DNA of 64,000 nt from Darksidea phi. Taxonomy: Eukaryota; Ascomycota; Dothideomycetes; Pleosporales; Lentitheciaceae. Shown here piece by piece: positions 1-10,890 of the stretch. Below the pieces are notes generated by a model. It saw only the letters and a list, made by a program, of their open reading frames with translations. It was not told the DNA's origin and did not search any database. The translations under genes were made by a program, and so were the position numbers. The DNA lies in contig JASJFT010000119.1 in assembly GCA_030770425.1 (NCBI GenBank), positions 1 to 64,000 of the forward strand. The letters run 5' to 3'. Position 1 is the stretch's first letter; every line of letters starts with the position of its first letter.

Positions 1-74
<74 letters not shown>
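1..74. repeat. Poly-C homopolymer at window edge
   Basis: The first 74 bases are an uninterrupted run of C, followed directly by ordinary mixed sequence. No telomeric TTAGGG/CCCTAA units accompany it. A C-run this long is more likely an assembly or sequencing edge artefact than biology, although a true homopolymer cannot be excluded from sequence alone. Confidence 0.9.
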
Positions 75-75
<1 letters not shown>

Positions 76-208
76 CTTCTCCACTCTTTTATATCCACTT
101 TTGTATATTTGTCTTGGAAGGTTGTGGATATATCAGGCAAGGGGAATCGTGTATATCATTAGGTATCCCTATCACGAATCTATATTCTAAGATCCTTTCC
201 TTCCTTTC

Positions 209-3200
209 CTAAGCACCGCCAAAGACTAGAAGGCTTTGTATATTGATTTTGCCAAACCCACGTTGGCGCAACATTTCCCGGCCACGGTGAACCGGGAACT
301 CAGCCACCATCATGATGCTAATATCCTCGGCGCCGATGCCAGCTTCATCCAATAGCTGTAGCACCGCACAAAGCGTCTTCCCCGTGGCAAGGACATCGTC
401 CACCACCACCACTGATGCACCCCTAGGGATTACATCCCGCTCCATCTCGATCCGCTTCTCTTTCGAATTGTTGGATTCTAAAGACGAGATATGCGACGGG
501 GGCTTGATAACAGAAAGGGTGGGTGGAGGGAGCTTGCCGGCTTCGCGGATCAGCACCAAGGGCACATCGACCCGCGAGGCCAACACCGACGCATAGACAA
601 AGCCGCCGGCCTCGCAACACGCTATCGCATCGACTTTGGCCCAGTCACCGGTGAAGTGGGTTTGCAGCAGAGACGTGCACAGGGCCAACCCACCTGGCTG
701 CTGCGAGATACCGAGCACGTGGCGGAACTCGATTTCCGGGCGCGGGAAGTCGGGTACCGGGCGCACCATATTAGCCAGTCGTTGCAAGTTCTCATGAAAG
801 AAGAGAAGCAGATAATTTTTGGCAAACCTTTCTGCCGCTTCGTTTCCGGTCGTGTCATTGTCGAAAATGAGACTGGGGCGGTGGCCCAAGGCCGTCGAAT
901 CCGATCTGTTATTGTTACTGTCTTTATTATCGTCACCATCGCCGCCGGCGCCGTGGCACCCTCGGCGAGCCCGCCGTGTCTGTTCGCTAGCTTGGACGTG
1001 GACCTCGAGTAGCCTGCTGTTTGGCACCAAATGCGACAAGGCCGCGACGGGCGCCTCGTCCCTCATCCCAGTAATTAGCAGCACGTCGACATCGGCGGCG
1101 CCGTAAACGACATTCAGAAAATGCTCCTCTGGCAGTCGAGGTCGTTGCCGTACCTGTTCCTGGAAAAATGCCGTCAACGCTGGCCGGTGTTGCTCCTTGT
1201 AGGCGCGGTCTGAAAGCAGGCGGCCCAGGTCGGCGCCGGTAGCCGCCGCATACTCTCGCTTGGTGGCATCGCTAATGCTGGCTGCACGCGCCGTGAGGCT
1301 TTTGTGGGTGCATCCCACGAATACGGAGACCCAGAGGTTGGCACAATAGTCCTTGCCGGCACCGCTTTCGCCCGTAACAAGGATGATTACCTTCGGTTCC
1401 ATGGGCGATTTCGGGTGGGGGCAGGCGTAGGCCAGCACATTATGCGGGTCCAAGTTGTGTTTGAGACGGGCTAGGCGCGGCCCGTTCGGCCCAAAAGCCT
1501 TAGCCGCCAGCCCGGCGTCTCTCGGGTCCGGCCCAAGGTCGGCGCCGTACGCTCCGCTACCTAACGACAACAAGTCCCCAGCGACCTTGTAAACCCACTG
1601 CACGACCACTCGTGCCGCTTCGGTGCCGTCTTGGTCGCGGGGCCAGACGCCCGTTATCACACAGGCAAAGTCCCAGTCTCGACAGCCAAAAGCAGTGGCA
1701 TCGGGCGCAACGTCGCCCACCGCTCCGCCACCTTGCAACAGATGGAGATAACAGCGTGGCGAGGGACGAGTCTCGACGGCCGCCACCAAGCCGTCGGCGA
1801 CGTTGGCTTCTCCGATGCTCTTTAAGAATATACATCGCTTGAACGAGGACGTCTTGCCGCCGCCGTGCCCGCCGTGCATCCCAGACACGTACATCTCAGT
1901 CTCGAACAAGCCGACACCGTCGACGGCCTTGAAATCCTTTTCCGGCCCCCAAAATGCACCTGGGAGCGTGGGTGTGGATGTGGGTGTTGCAGAGGGGAGC
2001 CCAGTCGTGGAAGATTCGAACATGGTCACGCCGAGATGCAGCTGGCCCACGTCCCAGTACAGATACGCGTCTGCAGAACAGTTCCGGGGGAGCTTCCTCG
2101 CGACGAGCTTATCAAATTCGCTGAGCCTGAGCCGCGCCTCGAAGTTGTTACTCAGTGGGACAATCCAGTTCCGCGTCAAGTAAGTTGAAGCTGCGTAAGC
2201 CTTGAAAGTCACGCTGACCACAATGCCAAAGTTGGTCCCGGCGCCTTTCATTGCCCATAACAGATCAGCTTCGTTTTCTGGACGAACGGCACCGGCCGGT
2301 TGGTGTTGGCTCGGTACATGGCCGACGCAGAGGACCTCGCCAGAGTCGACGCTGACTACAACGGCACCGACAATGGCGTCGCACGCGAGCCCGTGCAACC
2401 TAGCCAGGTGCCCGATGCCGCCTTGTAGCCACAGCCCCGCACCTACGCTTGGACGAGCCCCTAGGGGTATCGTCATGCCCGCCGCCATAGTCTTGCGGAT
2501 GATATCCCCCGTCTTGCAGCCGGTCTCGGCGACCACCAGGGAACCGGAATCGGAAGCGGAATTTCCTCCATCCTCCGCCATAAGAATGTGTATTTGGTCA
2601 AAGGCGCCCATGTCGACCGAGACAACATTGGGCCAGAGACAGTGGCCGCTATGACCCCCGCCGACGACGGTCAGGCCGACCCCGCGTTTCAGAGCCCATC
2701 GAACGCACTGCTGGATGTGTCGGACCTCTGTCGGCCTAATGGTTGCAGCGGGGCAGTGGAGGCGAGCCTCCCGGTTTTTAACCGTCTGGTACCCCTTCAC
2801 CAATGGCACCTGCGCCATCAGCTCCGGCAATGCGGTCGCATGTTGGGTAAAGGCCACCATGACGTTGGGCGAGCTGAACAAGAGATGGTCTGGGTGGGCT
2901 TCCTCGCAACGGCCCAAGGCGCGACACACCTTACGCCACTCTACTCGGATAGCCTCGTCCACATCCACATCCTGCATGACAAACCCCGCGACGAAAGGGG
3001 CAAAACTGTCTAGTACCTCGTCGTCATTTGCCACGCGAACGACTCCGGTAGGGAAAGAAGCGGTTCGATGGCACACCAGGCCGTCGAAGTGCAGGGCCCC
3101 GTCACGATGGAAAACCGCCACCATTCCGCCTTCTGGCCGCTCAACAAGCATTTCCAGCGCCCGTTCGATGAACTTGTGTTTGGGCTTCATGCCGTACATG

Positions 3201-3694
3201 CCGTGGCAGAATAGGACGATGTCGTATTTTTCGTGATCACTCGTACCGGTACCGGTATCGCTCCCTATGTTGTCCTCCAGAACGAATGGGATTCGATGGA
3301 TGTCAGGCGGACTTTCTAGAAAAGGCAGCGGGGACTCTGTCTCGAAGGCAGAGCAAAGCCATTCTTCCAACCTCGTGGCAAACAAACCATTAGGCTCGAA
3401 TGCAGTGTATCTCCTGACCTTCTCTCTCAGACGGCTAGGCAGATGTCCGAGTAGGCTCTTCGGGCCGGGTTCGATTTCTAGTGCCGAGATATGGGCACGC
3501 GAGTTGAAGAGAGGGGTTAGCAGCTGAGATAGTTGAGGGATAATGAAGTCTTGGTACGTCACCCATCCTGGGCCCCGCACCAAGATATCGAAGCCGGCAC
3601 TGTACTGCGTGTCGGACAACGGCCGTTTCGGGGACAACGTTGTGGCCCGGGCGTTTTGCCTAAGGGCCCGCTTTAGGGAGTCGAGGGTGGCCAT
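209..3694 (-). CDS. Four-part fusion: methyltransferase-like + FAD oxidase + P-loop kinase-like + phosphoribosyltransferase
   Basis: Single-exon 1161-residue protein starting at the ATG at 3694. Residues about 1-300 look like a degenerate SAM-dependent methyltransferase (ALEIEPGPKSLLG near 71, then YDIVLFCHGMYGMKP near 157). Residues about 310-760 form a PCMH-type FAD-binding oxidase of the berberine-bridge class: VVGGGHSGH (343) carries the His that can be covalently flavinylated, and the C-terminal NLDPHNVLAYACPH is the BBE tail. The Cys used for the second FAD bond in bicovalent members is replaced in GARPSVG (412). A Walker A motif, VTGESGAGKD (773), opens a P-loop kinase-like domain of the phosphomevalonate-kinase/NMP-kinase type with GMRDEAP (876). 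The last 180 residues resemble adenine phosphoribosyltransferase: DAIACCEAGGF (1022) and the PRPP loop VVVVDDVLATGKT (1095). The parts suggest nucleobase or nucleotide-linked redox chemistry, but the substrate is unknown. No signal peptide is visible. A bacterial-style operon read as one gene is unlikely because the linkers are in frame and short. Confidence 0.85.
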   Translation of the reverse strand: MATLDSLKRALRQNARATTLSPKRPLSDTQYSAGFDILVRGPGWVTYQDFIIPQLSQLLTPLFNSRAHISALEIEPGPKSLLGHLPSRLREKVRRYTAFEPNGLFATRLEEWLCSAFETESPLPFLESPPDIHRIPFVLEDNIGSDTGTGTSDHEKYDIVLFCHGMYGMKPKHKFIERALEMLVERPEGGMVAVFHRDGALHFDGLVCHRTASFPTGVVRVANDDEVLDSFAPFVAGFVMQDVDVDEAIRVEWRKVCRALGRCEEAHPDHLLFSSPNVMVAFTQHATALPELMAQVPLVKGYQTVKNREARLHCPAATIRPTEVRHIQQCVRWALKRGVGLTVVGGGHSGHCLWPNVVSVDMGAFDQIHILMAEDGGNSASDSGSLVVAETGCKTGDIIRKTMAAGMTIPLGARPSVGAGLWLQGGIGHLARLHGLACDAIVGAVVVSVDSGEVLCVGHVPSQHQPAGAVRPENEADLLWAMKGAGTNFGIVVSVTFKAYAASTYLTRNWIVPLSNNFEARLRLSEFDKLVARKLPRNCSADAYLYWDVGQLHLGVTMFESSTTGLPSATPTSTPTLPGAFWGPEKDFKAVDGVGLFETEMYVSGMHGGHGGGKTSSFKRCIFLKSIGEANVADGLVAAVETRPSPRCYLHLLQGGGAVGDVAPDATAFGCRDWDFACVITGVWPRDQDGTEAARVVVQWVYKVAGDLLSLGSGAYGADLGPDPRDAGLAAKAFGPNGPRLARLKHNLDPHNVLAYACPHPKSPMEPKVIILVTGESGAGKDYCANLWVSVFVGCTHKSLTARAASISDATKREYAAATGADLGRLLSDRAYKEQHRPALTAFFQEQVRQRPRLPEEHFLNVVYGAADVDVLLITGMRDEAPVAALSHLVPNSRLLEVHVQASEQTRRARRGCHGAGGDGDDNKDSNNNRSDSTALGHRPSLIFDNDTTGNEAAERFAKNYLLLFFHENLQRLANMVRPVPDFPRPEIEFRHVLGISQQPGGLALCTSLLQTHFTGDWAKVDAIACCEAGGFVYASVLASRVDVPLVLIREAGKLPPPTLSVIKPPSHISSLESNNSKEKRIEMERDVIPRGASVVVVDDVLATGKTLCAVLQLLDEAGIGAEDISIMMVAEFPVHRGREMLRQRGFGKINIQSLLVFGGA

Positions 3695-4218
3695 TTTAGT
3701 TCGGCATGGCTATGTGAGTGTTCTCGCACTAGTGATGGCGACGTGCAGTGAAGCCGATTGAAGGGAGCAGCAAAAAGAGGGGTTGGCTGCAGGAGATGGA
3801 ACCGCTGCGCGACAGCGCTATACCTAATCAGGATGCCATGTATGCCGTATTAAACGCCGTAGAGCTGTTTGAGGTGATTTACAAGCGAGCTGGCAGCCCC
3901 ACCAACCTTCTACACCTTTGCAGCTATGTAGATCGTCCACGCGTCAAAATACTATCAACGCAATAGCCATCTTCATTCGAGTAGTATCTACAGTATCCTT
4001 TACATGTACGTGATTTGTGTCCTGGCTCCCTGCAGCGCGCACAGCGTGCAAGAGCCTGCCGGAGCGCACCCGGTCCCCTCAGCCTGACTACTTTTTGGCA
4101 ACTTCACCGGTCTCTGCCCTGTAGGCAACCGTTGTTGACATAAGATCCCGCTTTTTTCCCTTTCGGCGCCGCAAATTTCAATTCCTAAGCTATCTTGACG
4201 ACGGGTGTGCCTCCCACG
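3695..4218. promoter_or_regulatory. Divergent intergenic region
   Basis: 524 bp separate two divergently oriented start codons (3694 on minus, 4219 on plus), so both promoters must lie here. I see no supportable coding sequence. A pyrimidine-rich stretch near 4150-4162 precedes the HET gene. No specific operator was recognised. Confidence 0.5.
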
Positions 4219-5835
4219 ATGGATCGATCTTATTCCTACCAGAATCTTCTCACGCCTTCTATGATTCGTCTCATAAAGATTTCACCGGAGAAGGTTAAAG
4301 ACAAAGTTGTATGCATCCTTCACCACTTCGAGCAGACTAAAGCGCCTCCGTACCGTGCCGTGTCCTATCTCTGGGGAAATCCCACGCCAACCGGAGCCAT
4401 TTGTCTCGGCCACGACACTGCCAATATCCATTTTCATCGTCTGCATGAAAATCTCCTGCGTTTCCTGGACCGCATGTGGGAACAAAAAGTATTCAACCAG
4501 TTCCTATGGACAGATTCTCTCTGTTTGAACCAGAAAAACGACGAAGAGAAATCGCAGCAGGTGCCGCGCATGGGAGAAATATATGCAGACGCAGCCGATG
4601 TGCTAATCTGGTTGGGCCATGATTTTCGGGGAGAGAAAGAAATGAAGAGCATCCGGGACTGGCCAGGGCCAGTAAAGTGGGATGAGATAGGTCTGGACAA
4701 TGCCGACGAATTCGAAAAAGCAAAGCAAGCCGAGGAGGAAATGTCCGATGTGGAAGAGTCGGCGAAACATCTTTTGCTTTTACCATATTGGAGCCGCGTT
4801 TGGATTGTGCAGGAGGTAGCTCTTGCTCAAAAAGCGCTTATCGCGTACGGTAATGTCTCCCTCGATTTCGACATCTTCCGTACGAAGGTCAACCCTTTTC
4901 GGGACGCCAGATCAGATTTCAATTACCAGCCTACGGTGTGGACGCTATGCAAGCTACGTGAGCAGAATGCGAAGATGCCCCTCTGGGAGCTCATACATGA
5001 ATTTTACCTCTCCGCCAGCACCTGGACCGTTGATAAAGTGTACGGCTTACTTGGATTAGTAGCCGAATCTGAGGATGGGTCTTCGCCTGTACATTTGATG
5101 GAAGTGGACTATAGCAAGACTGTGCCTGAAGTATTCTGGGATGCAATCTTCGAGTGTCACGCACCTTGGGGACAATATTGCAGGACACTACATTACCTGG
5201 ACATTATGATGGGTGCGGTCTTGGAGCCTGAATTCAAGAGGGTAAATGAGGCCGTCTTTGTACTTGAGGGTTATCTACGGAGTAGTAGGACGTCGAAACG
5301 ACACATTCGGTTGGCTGAAATTGCGCTGCGCGTACTTGATGCGGCGAGCATTTTTGTAACGCAAAATTCGCTGAAATTCTTGGACTGGTCTCGTGCTGTT
5401 CGAGAGCTTTTTTCCGAGACGAATTTCGCCTCTGAAAAACATTCAGAGCTCCAGAATGCAGCAGCTATTGGTCTTGCACTCTCAAGCATATCGGAGGCGA
5501 TGCACTGGGGCTGGGTATTCACCCGAGGTGATCAAGCAGTTTCTAAATCAGAGTGGAAACGTCCTGGGCAGCAACCCGGGGCTGAGCAAATAGTTTCCCC
5601 CGCTATGAGCGAGCTGGTGACATACCCTGCAGTCGTAATCAATCTCACTACTCCCGCCGTCAAATCGACTTCTAAACCCCTCACCGTATCTTTCGACATA
5701 CCGATGGTCTTCGAACTCAAGGACGTTTTTTTCCGTCTTGTTGTGTTACCGGATACTAAGCATAAACCGAGCAAATGTTGGACACTTTTCTTGGATGCCA
5801 AAGTACGCCCTAGCTCTCCTATAACCAGAGAATAA
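4219..5835 (+). CDS. HET-domain (heterokaryon incompatibility) protein
   Basis: The frame is open from 4195 with a TTG, but the first ATG in frame is at 4219 (MDRSYSYQN), giving 538 residues in one exon. The N-terminal half has the HET signature in order: YRAVSYLWG, then FLWTDSLCLNQKNDEEKSQQ, then MGEIYADAADVLIWLG, followed by LPYWSRVWIVQE and DKVYGLLG. HET proteins act in fungal nonself recognition and can trigger programmed cell death. The C-terminal half has no recognised domain, as is common in the family. No NACHT, ankyrin or WD tail is present, so no partner can be proposed. Confidence 0.9.
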   Translation: MDRSYSYQNLLTPSMIRLIKISPEKVKDKVVCILHHFEQTKAPPYRAVSYLWGNPTPTGAICLGHDTANIHFHRLHENLLRFLDRMWEQKVFNQFLWTDSLCLNQKNDEEKSQQVPRMGEIYADAADVLIWLGHDFRGEKEMKSIRDWPGPVKWDEIGLDNADEFEKAKQAEEEMSDVEESAKHLLLLPYWSRVWIVQEVALAQKALIAYGNVSLDFDIFRTKVNPFRDARSDFNYQPTVWTLCKLREQNAKMPLWELIHEFYLSASTWTVDKVYGLLGLVAESEDGSSPVHLMEVDYSKTVPEVFWDAIFECHAPWGQYCRTLHYLDIMMGAVLEPEFKRVNEAVFVLEGYLRSSRTSKRHIRLAEIALRVLDAASIFVTQNSLKFLDWSRAVRELFSETNFASEKHSELQNAAAIGLALSSISEAMHWGWVFTRGDQAVSKSEWKRPGQQPGAEQIVSPAMSELVTYPAVVINLTTPAVKSTSKPLTVSFDIPMVFELKDVFFRLVVLPDTKHKPSKCWTLFLDAKVRPSSPITRE

Positions 5836-6750
5836 CACATACTATCAAATCACGGGCTAATGAGTCCTATGTACTCCACGAATACAACTCAAAGCCCGCG
5901 AATGTTATCTACGCTTCCATCGTTACTATAAATAATCGCGAACCTAATATTATGGTTGTTACTCTTCACGCTAGTATCTTAATAATGTACAGTCTACTCA
6001 TTCTTCACCTTTACTAGGAACTGTAGGATCCCTTCTTCATATTTGGTATTCTGTATTTCACCCCAAAACAGCTCTCATTTTTGTCATCCAAGATCAAGCC
6101 TTTATTTAGAGATAACTGCTTTCATGCTACCGAGAACGCACGTGATACTACCCTGGAGCTGACTTGGGAATTCTCGACCGGAAGCGCCCTTTGTCTCGTT
6201 CTTCGGAAGGACGAGTGGCTAAGGATGAAAATATTCGTAGACGTCCCAATGGATCTGACCTTCAAATCAGCTGAGGAAATCTGTGCTGCCGTAGTAAGAA
6301 GACTTGCATTCACTTTGGGTGAAACACCTCATCAGCACTCCGCATGTGCCTTGAAGCGCTATAGACATGTAAAGCTCCTCGCGGCATATAGTTGGAAGAC
6401 TAAGGCGCATGCGTTAAGCCTATGTCTATAAGGACTCATGCAATTTCTGAAGTAAGGCTGATGAAAAGGTTAGGGCCTCTCTAAGCATTGTTTCCGCACC
6501 CTGAAGTAGCGCTGGGGTACCGGCTGGCTGATACCTTTCAACAATGACTAGATTGAGACCCGTGAAGACAAGATCTGATAAAATGGGATTAGCAGCTAGC
6601 CAAAAATACGCATGTCCATCAGCATGAGCTTTCACCAGTTGATATTACGATATATCCTGCCTATCCGATTACAAGTTACCCAACTCTTGTGCCCTCTAGC
6701 TCACAAACGTAAAGCCATCAGGGTCATTATCATATGCCAAACCGGAGATA
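5836..6750. other. Intergenic stretch with possible relic reading frame
   Basis: AT-rich to about 6070. From 6081 to 6431 on plus a frame stays open (for example WEFSTGSALCLVLRKDEW), but it starts with TTG and has no upstream ATG. It could be a leftover C-terminal exon of a HET-like gene or chance. No family was recognised. On minus, 6426-6635 is open but starts with GTG and is not convincing. I see no functional gene here. Confidence 0.35.
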
Positions 6751-7910
6751 TTATGGGATGAAAGAAGCTTTACGGAGAGCCATCATCTGGATCTCCCAAA
6801 TAGGTCGGCCGAGACGGATCAGTTCAGTACCGAAATCCGACAGCACATCCTCCACGTCCCTGTCCGACGCGTGACGGTTCTCCCGGTACTCTTCGTCGCT
6901 TCCGAAAGTTGCTACGTGCCACTCCTTCTTCCAAGTTTCCACAGCACGCAATGCATCCACACTCTGAGGTTGGACCCGTTCAGCGACCACGTAGAACGAC
7001 GATCTGATGGCGTGTTTCTTCTCTGGCTTGAACAGTCGCAGTGACGAGAACTTGCTAAGCGTATGCAGCAGCACAACAGTATCCCAAGCGTCAACTTTGT
7101 GTAGTAGGGCAATAATCTTCCCATGCACTCTGATCCGCTGGAGTGCTAGCACGAGTTGGCTAGTCAGCAGCCGCCATGGTTCGCGCCCCTCACGATATTC
7201 CGCCCTGGGATGCATTCGAAGAGCCTGCCCATCACAAAAGACGAGGTCAAATTCTTGTCCTGCATACGGGCGAATTTGCAAGAAGTTGGCGGCGTCGGGG
7301 TGCTCCACTGGGATATCGGTAACGTCCATCTCTGCCGCGAGCATCGTGATATCCAGGAAACACACATTGATTCTAGCGTCCTTTTGCCAGTTAGGTATCA
7401 AGATCCTGTGGCCACCTTGCGAGAGCGGCAAACTGATCCCGCATGCCCTTGCGTTCTGGTTTCTTTTCAACATAGAGGCCGTGAAGCCGCCAGGTGCCAT
7501 GCAGAGGTCGAGGACGCTCGGACGTCTTCTCGGCACACGTCTACCCAGCACGGATGATAGCGATAAGGCTGAGGTGCTATCGTCGAGCTCGTCACCTATT
7601 TGGCACATCATATTATAAAACACGCGTTGACCAGAGTAATCCGCATGATCAGCCCGGTTGCGTTGCTGTTTAAAATGATCGTCTCCTTTCGGGTTCTCCC
7701 ATCCCTGACAAGGCACTTAACATCCTCGTAAAATGATTTGATGGTTTAATGTTCGCGAAAACGTACCTTCGATTTGAGTTCTACGAGCTCTTTAAACACA
7801 GCCTCATGCGTGAGGAGGTACTCTTTGACGATGGAATTAGGATTTACGGTTGCTGTCGTACCAGGTGAGGGGTTGCGATCTACATCGTCTGGTACTTCGT
7901 CGTGGGGCAT
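6751..7910 (-). CDS. FtsJ-like SAM-dependent (RNA 2'-O-ribose-type) methyltransferase
   Basis: Two exons: 7910-7767 and 7704-6751, giving 365 residues. Intron 7766-7705 (62 nt) has donor GTACGT and acceptor TCAG, phase 0. Exon 1 begins MPHDEVPDDVD. Without this exon the reading frame has only a GTG right after a stop. Motif I is VLDLCMAPGGFTASML, the strongest FtsJ/RrmJ signature. FDLVFCDGQALR supplies the motif IV Asp and IIALLHKVDAWD the Lys of the K-D-K-E tetrad. It belongs to a fungal clade of FtsJ-like proteins whose RNA target is not established, so the substrate is inference. It is followed by an AT-rich spacer and does not overlap any neighbour. Confidence 0.85.
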
Positions 7911-8900
7911 ATTGTTCGGCGTTCTTGCGATTTCGCTTCCATGCAGTGACTATAGACTTGTTGCGCGGGGCGCTCGTCAGAAGGCTACGATATCCGTCTT
8001 AATATCTGTTGGGAAGCAGAAGCAAAAGTAAATGGACCGGTCAAGTGTATCGTCAACCACTGGATACAGTTGATAGAATTGGTCTCTCAGATGCAGGCAA
8101 TCTGAGATCATCCATCCTGTATGATGGTCCACATTTCGGCTTACTCTGACAGACTGCAGGTCGTTCTTGGGCCACGTGTTCTAGTTTGCATGCATATCCT
8201 GCATGGTGCTAACCACTCAGAAGTTCTACGCCTTGTCAGTGGAATGGAAGAAACTCTTTGCTGGCAAAACATGTTTGGGTTCGTATGTCAGCCGGGCCGC
8301 CGTCGGGAATTTAGGGCTCACAGTGTGCAGTAATTGATGAACCTGATCAATGGCATTCATCGTTGGGGATTGGCGGCTTATGGCAGCTGCATGGTTTTCC
8401 GAACGTCTGAAGCCTATTGGGTGCTTGCACATGCAATTTCTGATTAACCCCGCACATAATAAACAAGTATGAGCGTCCGGTCAGTCTCAGCTGAGTGGCA
8501 AATTCCGTATGTGGACGTGTTAACCGACCGCTTTCAACGATTGGTCTATGAATTATGCCATTGGTCCCAACACATGCGCAGTGCCTTATTGCTCAAGCCT
8601 TGACCTACCTCTTATCTTTCTCAAACTCTTGAGCCCTATCTCGTCCCTCCTATACGACGCGCGTTATCGTTTGGAAATATTCCACTGTAGATATTTCATT
8701 ACCCTTCCTCAGGCGGGAAGCTATCGTTCCCACCCAATAAGTGGGCCTTTGCGCCATCAGGAGGCCATCATTAGGGTATGCGCCTGAGTTTAGGCCGCCC
8801 CCTCCCACGTTCGTTCACCAATCGAGTACCTTACTTCCCCAGTGCACGGAGCTTCCTTCCGGCTCCAGTCATATATACCTCCGCGATCTCTGAACGCCTC
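7911..8900. other. Gene-free stretch upstream of the FtsJ-like gene
   Basis: Contains the promoter side of the minus-strand methyltransferase gene. Short open frames exist on both strands but show no codon pattern, splice structure or motif that I recognise. Confidence 0.5.
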
Positions 8901-9068
8901 TTCATCCAATAGACAATCTCCAGGGCTTTCTGCATCCCGGCTTCCAGTATGGGATAGGATGATTCGCGACCGTTGTAGCTAGAAATCTCATATATTCGTC
9001 AAGGGTGAGGTAAGACTTCACTATGAGCTAGTTGGGCTCTGCGACGAGGACTTTTTCCGAGTGCGCCG

Positions 9069-10890
9069 TCAACAGAATCTTCGGTGCTCTTTATCCGTTA
9101 TCGTGATCTTCCGGCCGTCGCAGGGGGTAATTTTTGTGTTGTTTTCGCCTGCAACTATGAAGGCCTGAAAGCATTTCAGCAGAACGGCTTGCGGGCATCG
9201 ATATGCTTGTTCATGCTTTCCTCGTAGTTGAGGCGGCAAACCACAGTATTGATCTTGAACTTTATGCCATATCACTTACGCCATGTTCTAATCTTGTATA
9301 ACTGTGGTACGCGCTCGCCCCATCCTCTGCCAATCGCGATGTTCGTAGCTTCGTCGCAGGAGTCGTAGAAACAACCAGAATGTCGATATCTGACCCGTGC
9401 TTCTTGAGGAAGCTCTCTTTGACGAGGCTCCCATTGGCGATTATTAAGGTACGGGGTTTCTGAATGACGGATGTGTCGTTGTCTATCCTCGTTGTTGAGA
9501 ATTCTTGCGCAGTGCTTGTTTTAGGCGGTACTGATCCAAACGACACGGGTGTGGGATACAGCCGCGACGCAGATGGTCTGTCGATTGAGATTGTGTGTCC
9601 GTTTGGCCAACTATTACTGTCACAGGCGGAACCACAGGCGGCGCCAAGTTAGCTTGTGTTGGTAGCTGCGTTGAAGTTATTGTGTCATCTCCAATGGGAC
9701 CCGGTTCTATGTCCGTCTCATCAAGATCAGTCTCGTTGATCGTGGTCGATGTTGTTTTTTCGCGCTCAAGGAAGCTTTTCAGGAGTTGTGGGTCGTATAT
9801 GACCTTTCCGTCAACTTTTACATCCCGTGATGTAATGATTGAGATGTGGGATCTAGACTTTGCAGACATTGGTCGTGTCTAGCCCTACAAGCTATCCGAG
9901 AATCGCTTTCTCCTGCAGCTCCTCTCTAGCTGGACGGTCTATTCTATTCTTGATCATAACGTAAGCTAATGATCCAATGAACTTGAGATGCGATAGATTG
10001 GGCTTGCGACCGTTGACCATCTCGAATGGCGTCTGCCCCGCCTTGTAGGGTTATACGATTTAGAAGACGAGTAGCATGTGATGTGCAACTATGTGTGGCC
10101 AGAGCTGGTGCCGCAGCTTGCTCTGTATGCAGATTTTTCGCGCAGTAGACATAATCCGCCGTTCCCACTCCCAAGAATGCTCGGCAAGACCGTTCTGGTC
10201 CGGAGTGTTCGGCAGAGACGGACTGAATGTGATATCTCTCATGCAAAAGAGCTGTTTCCACTCGTTGTTTAAACAATTCTCTCCATCTGAGCGGAAGTAG
10301 CGAGCGTTAATCCCGGTTATCATGGGTAATCGCTAGAAACTCTGGAGCTATAGACACGAGTTACGACATGCTGTATGATTGCAGTAGAGGCGGGCGACAC
10401 ATAAGTCAGAGTTTAATATTTCTTCCATGTGGATGAGATCTAGATACACTTTTTCAAATGGGAAGGTTCCTCTCAACATTCGAGCCCTTGAAATCTGTCG
10501 ATACGCCTGTAGTCTGTAATACTTCTAGATTGAGGCTTTCCTTACTGAGTCTGGTGGCTTCCCTACCGTGAAGAGCGGGCTCTCAATACCTTCTGGGTCG
10601 CAATAGCTCCACACATCGTTCCGAACGGCAAGGTCTTCGATGGAATTTATCCGGTCGGGCCAATCGCTGTGAGAGTTGAGCACTGGAGGATTGTACTCTC
10701 TGATCGACATCCTGATAAATTTCTCCTCTTCCTAGTCTTTTTCTTAGTTGATTGTTGTTTTGATTGTTCGCTCAAGACTGGCGTCTTGGAGATTGCGGGG
10801 TTACGGGTCGCATCGTTGGTTTTTCTTCGACCCCTCGTTTCGTGGAAATCACGCCTACTCCTACGACGAGTATTGTTCATGCGACAGTAG
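9069..10890 (-). mobile_element. Degenerate Ty1/copia-type LTR retrotransposon remnant
   Basis: Read on minus. About 10710-10525 resembles the start of a copia gag (WSYCDPEG region). About 10323-9944 is an integrase core with RSDGENCLNNEWKQL, then PNTPDQNGLAEHSW and MSTARKICIQSKL, continuing in a shifted frame as HATRLLNRITLQGG. From about 9869 the region after integrase follows (SHISIITSRDVKVDG), then a spacer down to about 9069. Gag and protease are almost wholly deleted and reverse transcriptase is not recognisable. There are several frameshifts and stops. No LTR pair was found. The element is dead; internal stops argue against recent insertion. Confidence 0.75.

Noticed and set aside
312..3527. 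Several plus-strand open frames overlapping the first gene
   Set aside because: They lie antisense to a conserved multi-domain coding sequence, lack motifs and are typical shadows in GC-rich coding DNA.
4195..4197. TTG as start of the HET gene
   Set aside because: An ATG eight codons downstream gives the conserved protein start; nuclear genes rarely use TTG.
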